Assembly (NCBI GenBank): GCA_017306245.1
Contig: JAFKIY010000010.1
Coordinates: forward strand, 1-49,372
Direction of reading: 5' to 3'
Source of the DNA: Micrococcales bacterium
GTDB taxonomy: Bacteria > Actinomycetota > Actinomycetes > Actinomycetales > Microbacteriaceae
DNA: 49,372 bases
A program made the position numbers and the translations under genes. The notes under the pieces are model-generated. The model ran no database searches. It worked only from the letters and a program-made list of their open reading frames with translations, and was not told the origin of the DNA. Below, one piece after another: positions 45,277 to 49,372 of this stretch. The number at the start of each line of letters is the position of its first letter. The stretch's first letter is position 1.

Positions 45277-46467
45277 ATGAAACTGGCCATCCTCTCGCGT
45301 GCCCCGCACGCGTATTCGACGCAGCGTCTGCGTGCCGCGGCGGTCCAACGCGGCCACACCGTCAAGGTTTTGAACACGCTGCGCTTCGCCATCGACCTCT
45401 CCGGCGCCGAACCGGACCTGCAGTACCGCGGAAAACTGCTTTCCGACTATGACGCGATCCTGCCGCGCATCGGCAATTCGATCACCTACTTCGGCACGGC
45501 GGTCGTGCGGCAGTTCGAACAGATGGATGTGTACACGCCGAACACGGCGAATGGGATCACGAACTCTCGGGACAAGCTGCGCGCGACGCAGATCCTGTCC
45601 CGTCACAACATCGGGATGCCGGCGACGACGTTCGTGCACAGCAGGGCGGATGTGCGGCTCGCGATTGAGCGGGTCGGCGGCGCGCCCGTCGTCATCAAGC
45701 TGCTGGAGGGGACGCAGGGTATCGGCGTGATTCTGGCGCCGGAGTTGAAGGTGGCCGAGGCGATCATCGAGACGCTGCACTCGACGAACCAGAACGTGCT
45801 CATCCAGAGTTTCATTTCGGAGAGCCGCGGCAAGGACATCCGCGCCCTCGTCGTCGGCGATCGCGTGGTGGCCGCGATGCGGCGAAGCGCTGTCGGCGAC
45901 GAGTTTCGCTCCAACGTGCACAGGGGCGGGACCGTCGAATCGGTGGCGCTCACGCCCGACTATGAACAGGCGGCGGTGCGCTCGGCCCAGATCATGGGCC
46001 TGCGCGTCGCGGGCGTGGACATGCTGGAGGGCAAGGACGGGCCGCTCGTGATGGAGGTCAACTCGTCGCCGGGCCTGGAGGGAATCGAGAGCGCGACGGG
46101 GCTGGATGTGGCTGGCGCGATCATCGACTACATCGGCAACCAGGTCGCCTTCCCCGAGGTGGATGTGCGGCAGAGGCTGAGCGTTTCGACCGGATACGGT
46201 GTGGCGGAGCTCGTGGTGCACACGAACGCCGACCTGGTCGGCAAGACCATGCGGGAATCCGGCCTGCGCGAACGCGACATCACCGTGCTGACACTGCACC
46301 GCGGCACCGCGGTCATCCCGAACCCGAAACGCGATGCCGTGCTGGAGGCGGGGGACCGGCTGCTGTGCTTCGGCAAGCTTGAGGAGATGCGGTCGATGAT
46401 CCCGGAGCGCCGCCGGCGGAGGGCTCGCGTGCGCAAGCTCCCGAAGGAACCGATCATCGAGAGCTGA
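45277..46467 (+). CDS. rimK: RimK-type alpha-L-glutamate ligase fused to a TrkA-C/RCK_C domain
   Basis: ATP-grasp ligase that in other bacteria adds glutamates to the C-terminus of ribosomal protein S6. Residues 1-290 match RimK: LPRIGNSITYFGTAVVRQFE, VVIKLLEGTQGIGV, IQSFISESRGKDIRALVVG and VMEVNSSPGLEGIE. E. coli RimK stops near 300 residues, whereas this protein has 396. The extra part (about 305-385: VAELVVHTNADLVGKTMRES then GDRLLCFGKLEEM) is a TrkA-C/RCK_C ligand-binding domain. That domain binds nucleotides such as c-di-AMP in potassium-channel regulators, so the ligase may be under second-messenger control (inference). Confidence 0.88.
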   Translation: MKLAILSRAPHAYSTQRLRAAAVQRGHTVKVLNTLRFAIDLSGAEPDLQYRGKLLSDYDAILPRIGNSITYFGTAVVRQFEQMDVYTPNTANGITNSRDKLRATQILSRHNIGMPATTFVHSRADVRLAIERVGGAPVVIKLLEGTQGIGVILAPELKVAEAIIETLHSTNQNVLIQSFISESRGKDIRALVVGDRVVAAMRRSAVGDEFRSNVHRGGTVESVALTPDYEQAAVRSAQIMGLRVAGVDMLEGKDGPLVMEVNSSPGLEGIESATGLDVAGAIIDYIGNQVAFPEVDVRQRLSVSTGYGVAELVVHTNADLVGKTMRESGLRERDITVLTLHRGTAVIPNPKRDAVLEAGDRLLCFGKLEEMRSMIPERRRRRARVRKLPKEPIIES

Positions 46468-46487
46468 CCGCCCGCGCCCGTGTGCCG

Positions 46488-46859
46488 TTAGCGGTGCTGA
46501 TCGAACAGGATCGGGTTGCCGTCGGGGTCCCGGATGGTGAAACTCGCCGGACCCGCGTCGGGTTCGACGATGTCGTCGCCGACGTCGATTCCGCTTTCCC
46601 GGAGTTTCCGCTGCAGCTCACGGACGTCGGTGAACGAGTCGAGTTCGCCCGCCGATCCGTCCCAGCCCGGGTTGAACGTGAGCATGTTGCGCTCGAACAT
46701 GCCCTGAAACAACCCGATCGTGCACTCGCCGTTCTTCAGGATGAGCCAGTTCTGGTCGATATCGCCGCCGAGCGGGGTGAATCCGAGTTTCGCGTAGAAG
46801 TCCTGGGACGCGTGGATGTCCCGCACGGTCAAACTGATCGAGAATGCTCCGAGATCCAC
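46488..46859 (-). CDS. VOC family (glyoxalase/bleomycin resistance-like) protein
   Basis: A 123-residue single-module vicinal-oxygen-chelate protein with paired beta-alpha-beta-beta-beta motifs: [20 protein letters not shown] and [17 protein letters not shown]. The GTG start at 46859 is supported by a perfect AAAGGAG 6 nt upstream (46866-46872). The frame continues upstream but lacks family similarity. Substrate unknown; it is monocistronic and convergent with rimK. Confidence 0.88.
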   Translation of the reverse strand: MDLGAFSISLTVRDIHASQDFYAKLGFTPLGGDIDQNWLILKNGECTIGLFQGMFERNMLTFNPGWDGSAGELDSFTDVRELQRKLRESGIDVGDDIVEPDAGPASFTIRDPDGNPILFDQHR

Positions 46860-46944
46860 GGTGTGCTCCTTTGCATCACGTGCGCACAGCATACGGGTCG
46901 AGCCTGCGAAGGGACCTGCGAGGTTCGGGATCGAACGTCGCCGT

Positions 46945-47373
46945 TTACGGCTTCCACGCCATGAGCACCACGACGGCCAGCAACAAGAGGCTGACAACGC
47001 CCGAGCCGCCGGCAATCATTCCGTAGCCGCCGCTCGGAGTGGCGGATTCCGACCCCTCAAGCAGTGCCGCCGCGCGCCGCATCGCCGGCACCACGAGCAC
47101 CAACGCGATCACGAACGCGACCAAATAAAGAACGATGGAGAGCCAGATCCACGTGCGGTCGAACGGGATCTTGTACATACCCATGAGACCGAATCCGACG
47201 AGGAACGGGATGAGGGACAGCAGCGTGAACACGGTCGTGGACTTCGCCAGAGTGCGCACCTGCCCGGCCTGCCCGGCGCGCAGGGAACGCATCGCCGTCA
47301 TCGGCAGAATCGCCATCGGGCCGACAATGAAGACGGCAGTTGCCACGTGAAGGATCGCAAATAGTGTTGACAT
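46945..47373 (-). CDS. DUF2269-like integral membrane protein
   Basis: A 142-residue protein with four hydrophobic helices: [54 protein letters not shown] and [16 protein letters not shown]. The first helix carries the His-containing pattern of DUF2269/CopD-like small membrane proteins. Function unknown. Nothing is visible in the 138 bp between it and hipA. Confidence 0.8.
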   Translation of the reverse strand: MSTLFAILHVATAVFIVGPMAILPMTAMRSLRAGQAGQVRTLAKSTTVFTLLSLIPFLVGFGLMGMYKIPFDRTWIWLSIVLYLVAFVIALVLVVPAMRRAAALLEGSESATPSGGYGMIAGGSGVVSLLLLAVVVLMAWKP

Positions 47374-47511
47374 GCTTTCAGCGTAGGCCCGCCCGGGTGC
47401 GGGCGCATCGTCCGAAAGTCTGATCCCACGCTAAGGATGCTTCGTGCCCGCGCCCGTCGTCGCCGTCCCAACGTTCGCAACCTGTCGAAGAAGCCGGCCC
47501 CGGAAGGGTGA

Positions 47512-48738
47512 CTACGTGCGTCCGGTAGGCGGCCTGCCATCCAACAGGTTGTCGATGAATACGGCAATGTGATCGTCGAGCGTGGCGAACGCACCGTCCA
47601 ACGGTTCCTCCACGCCAACAGCCTGCTTCAACGCGTCGAGCGTTTCCATGATGACCGTTCGTGCCTTTCGCATTCCCCAGCTGGTGAACTCGCTGTGCAG
47701 GTCATCGCGCGCAATCTGGTCGAAGCGGTATTTGCCGTTCACGCTCAGGGCGAGCTTGCCATCGTTGCTGCCGTGCGCCTGAGGCACAGCATCGTACGTC
47801 GGCGCGAGCCTCAGGTCGCCGTGTTTCGGGTGCAGCAGCCCGAGATTCTTGGAGTGCAGGTCAAGGTTTCCGATCGCCACCGCGAACACAACCATTCGCG
47901 CGAGGGTACGCAACTCCCCTGCGGGCGCGTGCGCCGTCAGCAGCTCCGCGATCCGTTTGAGACTGACGACACCCCCGAACTCCTGATACTTTTCGTTGCC
48001 TGATGCCTCCAACGCCTGGCTGAAGTCCTCCTGGTGCACGCGCTGCCCGTCAACCCGGTCGTACCGTTCAATGACGAGCGTCGGCAGGCCAGCGAACTCC
48101 ATGATCCGGGTTTCGAAATTGGCGAGTCCGATGGCGCGCGCGAGACGCGATCCGTATTCCTCGTCAAAGATCACCGTCTCTCTCGGCGAAGCCAGTCGCG
48201 GCTTCAGGATGTGCGTGGTCGGGCAGCCGTCGAACGCTTGCGCCCAACCTGTAGGGGTCTTTGCAACCAGAATCTTGGGTTGAACCCCGCCGAGCGAGGA
48301 CCGGCCGCGTGCGGCCGCATTGGCCAGAGGCGAGCCGATGGGGTCTTCGAGGAGTTGCCGCACGTCGGCATCCGACAGAGCGCGCAACTTGGGTGTCCTC
48401 GGTTCAGTGGGATCGTCACGATCCCACACCTGGAGCGCGCCGGCCACGTCCCTCCCGTAGCGCGTGAGGAACCCGGGGGTGTCACCGCGACGAAGTCCGC
48501 CCTGTGAAAGCAGGTAGTCGTACTGGTCGCCTTCGGGGAGCAGTTCGGTGAACCAATTGCGGCGCCGCCGTGCGTGGTGACGTGGCTGCGCCGGAACGAA
48601 CGGGATGGCCACCGACAGTATCGTGCTGTTGACACCGAATGCGTCGATCCCGGCAGCGGATGGCGTGAAGTCGAACGAGCGCGCGGCACCCTCGAGGGTG
48701 CCGACGATGGTTCCATACAGTTCAACTGCCAGCCGCAT
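47512..48738 (-). CDS. hipA: HipA family toxin (serine/threonine kinase)
   Basis: A 408-residue kinase-fold toxin. HipA in E. coli phosphorylates glutamyl-tRNA synthetase and induces persistence. An N-terminal subdomain precedes the flexible loop GRSSLGGVQPKILVAK (about 145-160), where Ser147/148 correspond to the autophosphorylation site. HILKP follows at 176-180, then the catalytic GNLDLHSKNLG and metal-binding APTYDAVPQ segments. No truncation is seen. The ATG at 48738 has GGGGAGG upstream and overlaps the hipB stop by 17 bp, so synthesis is coupled to the antitoxin. Confidence 0.92.
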   Translation of the reverse strand: MRLAVELYGTIVGTLEGAARSFDFTPSAAGIDAFGVNSTILSVAIPFVPAQPRHHARRRRNWFTELLPEGDQYDYLLSQGGLRRGDTPGFLTRYGRDVAGALQVWDRDDPTEPRTPKLRALSDADVRQLLEDPIGSPLANAAARGRSSLGGVQPKILVAKTPTGWAQAFDGCPTTHILKPRLASPRETVIFDEEYGSRLARAIGLANFETRIMEFAGLPTLVIERYDRVDGQRVHQEDFSQALEASGNEKYQEFGGVVSLKRIAELLTAHAPAGELRTLARMVVFAVAIGNLDLHSKNLGLLHPKHGDLRLAPTYDAVPQAHGSNDGKLALSVNGKYRFDQIARDDLHSEFTSWGMRKARTVIMETLDALKQAVGVEEPLDGAFATLDDHIAVFIDNLLDGRPPTGRT

Positions 48739-48967
48739 CCTCGCCTCCCCAGGTGGCGGTGAACTCCACCCCGGTCGCCTTCGCGATCGTCAGAAGGCGC
48801 CGCAGGAAGATCGTTGACGCCCCGCTCTCGAGCTGGCTGATGGTGCTCTGCGGAACGCCCACCACGTTGGCGAGGTCATTCTGTGACAGCCCCCGTTCCA
48901 GTCGTGCCTGCTGGATGGCGAGACCAAAGTCGCCCGCTGCGCGCAATTGCGCCGTGTGTATTGCCAT
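48722..48967 (-). CDS. hipB: HipB-like antitoxin (Xre-type helix-turn-helix)
   Basis: An 81-residue DNA-binding antitoxin with an HTH_3 domain (FGLAIQQARLERGLSQNDLA then VPQSTISQLESGAS, residues 14-52). A C-terminal segment of about 25 residues ends in a Gly/Asp tail. It precedes and overlaps hipA and should both neutralise the kinase and repress the operon. Three evenly spaced inverted repeats directly upstream are its likely operators. Confidence 0.92.
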   Translation of the reverse strand: MAIHTAQLRAAGDFGLAIQQARLERGLSQNDLANVVGVPQSTISQLESGASTIFLRRLLTIAKATGVEFTATWGGEDAAGS

Positions 48968-48981
48968 CGCCTATCCTCGAC

Positions 48982-48999
48982 TATCGTGATTACCCAATA
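48982..48999. promoter_or_regulatory. HipB operator O1
   Basis: TATCG-N8-CAATA, 14 bp upstream of the hipB ATG. The architecture matches the E. coli hip operator (TATCC-N8-GGATA). Confidence 0.7.
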
Positions 49000-49008
49000 C
49001 TACACAAC

Positions 49009-49026
49009 TATTGTGATATAGCAATA
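49009..49026. promoter_or_regulatory. HipB operator O2
   Basis: TATTG-N8-CAATA with perfectly inverted half-sites. Its centre is exactly 27 bp from those of O1 and O3. Confidence 0.75.
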
Positions 49027-49035
49027 TGAGGGAAA

Positions 49036-49053
49036 TATTGTGATGTTGCGATA
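49036..49053. promoter_or_regulatory. HipB operator O3
   Basis: TATTG-N8-CGATA. The left half plus the first spacer bases (TATyGTGAT) are shared by all three operators. Confidence 0.7.
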
Positions 49054-49106
49054 GCCCACGAGTATTTAAGCGGTCGCCAACGTGACCGGTTGCGCGATGG
49101 CACTTG

Positions 49107-49182
49107 TGGTGGAGCTAAGGAGATTCGAACTCCTGACCTCTTCGATGCGAACGAAGCGCGCTACCAACTGCGCCATAGCCCC
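49107..49182 (-). tRNA. tRNA-Ala (anticodon CGC)
   Basis: Full cloverleaf of 76 nt including an encoded CCA. The acceptor stem is GGGGCTA/TAGCTCC with the G3-U70 pair that identifies alanine tRNAs. The D-arm is GCGC-AGTTGGTA-GCGC. The anticodon stem CTTCG/CGAAG has loop TTCGCAT, giving anticodon CGC (49147-49149) for GCG codons. The T-arm is AGGAG-TTCGAAT-CTCCT. Confidence 0.96.
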
Positions 49183-49219
49183 AAAATGTTGCGTTGCTAC
49201 GTTATCACGCGATGCACTT

Positions 49220-49372
49220 TGTGGGGTCTGCTGCACGGTTAGGTGACAGTTCTAGTCACGCCGCGAGTGCGACGGTCGTGTCCATGATGGCTTCGAATTC
49301 GATCGGGGTCAAACGCCCCAATGAGGCCTGTCTGCGACGACGGTGATAGGTGCGCTCGATCCAGGTCACTAT
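49220..49372 (-). mobile_element. IS3-family insertion sequence, right end (partial)
   Basis: The transposase 3' end and a terminal region beginning TGGGGTCTGCTGCACGGTTA (from 49222) resemble the terminal inverted repeats of actinobacterial IS3-type elements. The rest of the element lies beyond the window. It inserted about 38 bp upstream of the tRNA-Ala gene, where it may displace or supply the tRNA promoter. Confidence 0.75.
49256..49372 (-). CDS. IS3-family transposase (OrfB), C-terminal fragment
   Basis: 38 codons plus a TGA stop remain in the window. They read IERTYHRRRRQASLGRLTPI then EFEAIMD, the standard end of the IS3 DDE integrase-core protein, in which the Arg-rich stretch and the (S/T)LG-LTP-EFE motif follow the catalytic Glu. 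The 5' part and the catalytic residues lie outside the window. Confidence 0.85.
   Translation of the reverse strand: MVTWIERTYHRRRRQASLGRLTPIEFEAIMDTTVALAA

Overview
The window is high-GC DNA from an actinobacterium. A member of the Microbacteriaceae or a close relative is the best fit. The reasons are the rsmI-metG-tatD-rsmA-ispE-ABC-F gene order with a divergent GT39 mannosyltransferase, a GntR-prpDBC methylcitrate operon, a HrpA-type helicase with a long C-terminal region, frequent GTG starts and dense gene packing. Most of it is chromosomal housekeeping DNA. Both edges touch foreign-looking or mobile DNA: an ABC-F gene loses its 3' end near base 137, and an IS3-family element enters at about 49,220.

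Layout. 1-7,204 (minus strand): rsmI, metG, tatD, rsmA, a DUF4287-type gene, ispE and a disrupted ABC-F gene form one tight translation/ribosome-maturation cluster. 7,254-12,181 (plus): PMT mannosyltransferase and a large secreted/membrane Ig-repeat protein whose tail overlaps a convergent YyaL-type thioredoxin-domain gene. 14,023-20,751: pdxH, then a minus-strand run of gntR-prpD-prpB-prpC-tauE-aldo/keto reductase behind two TGTATACA operators. 20,868-27,099 (plus): a NERD-UvrD nuclease/helicase and hrpA. 27,302-29,986 (minus): an amino-acid ABC transporter. 30,167-33,819 (minus): nrdA-nrdB ribonucleotide reductase behind a pair of NrdR boxes. 34,132-46,859: MFS exporter, AbiEi-like/DUF559 protein, hydrolase, DUF4349 lipoprotein, small membrane proteins, a FAD monooxygenase with its TetR regulator, a thioredoxin-like/CcdA pair, MBL hydrolase, Fpg/Nei glycosylase, a retropepsin-like protease divergent from a RimK-RCK_C fusion, and a VOC protein. 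46,945-49,372: DUF2269-like protein, hipBA toxin-antitoxin operon, tRNA-Ala(CGC) and the IS3 end.

Most striking observations. (1) nrdA has an in-frame TAG just before the codons for the C-terminal CxxC redox tail, and the tail remains intact and in frame behind it. (2) The partner NrdB has Phe at the radical-Tyr position and Glu at the first metal-ligand position, the class Ic (Mn/Fe) pattern. (3) A palindromic repeat family built on CCCTTCGAGACG...CTCCTCAGGGAGCG occurs between genes and also inside ABC-F and hrpA, where two copies are read in the same frame and give the same LPEE...RLEG peptide. (4) hrpA carries a further 86-bp hairpin insert, a 136-bp hairpin follows it, and two 68-bp palindromes flank the AbiEi-like gene. 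(5) hipBA is preceded by three TATyG-N8-CrATA operators spaced exactly 27 bp apart. (6) RimK is fused to a TrkA-C/RCK_C ligand-binding domain.
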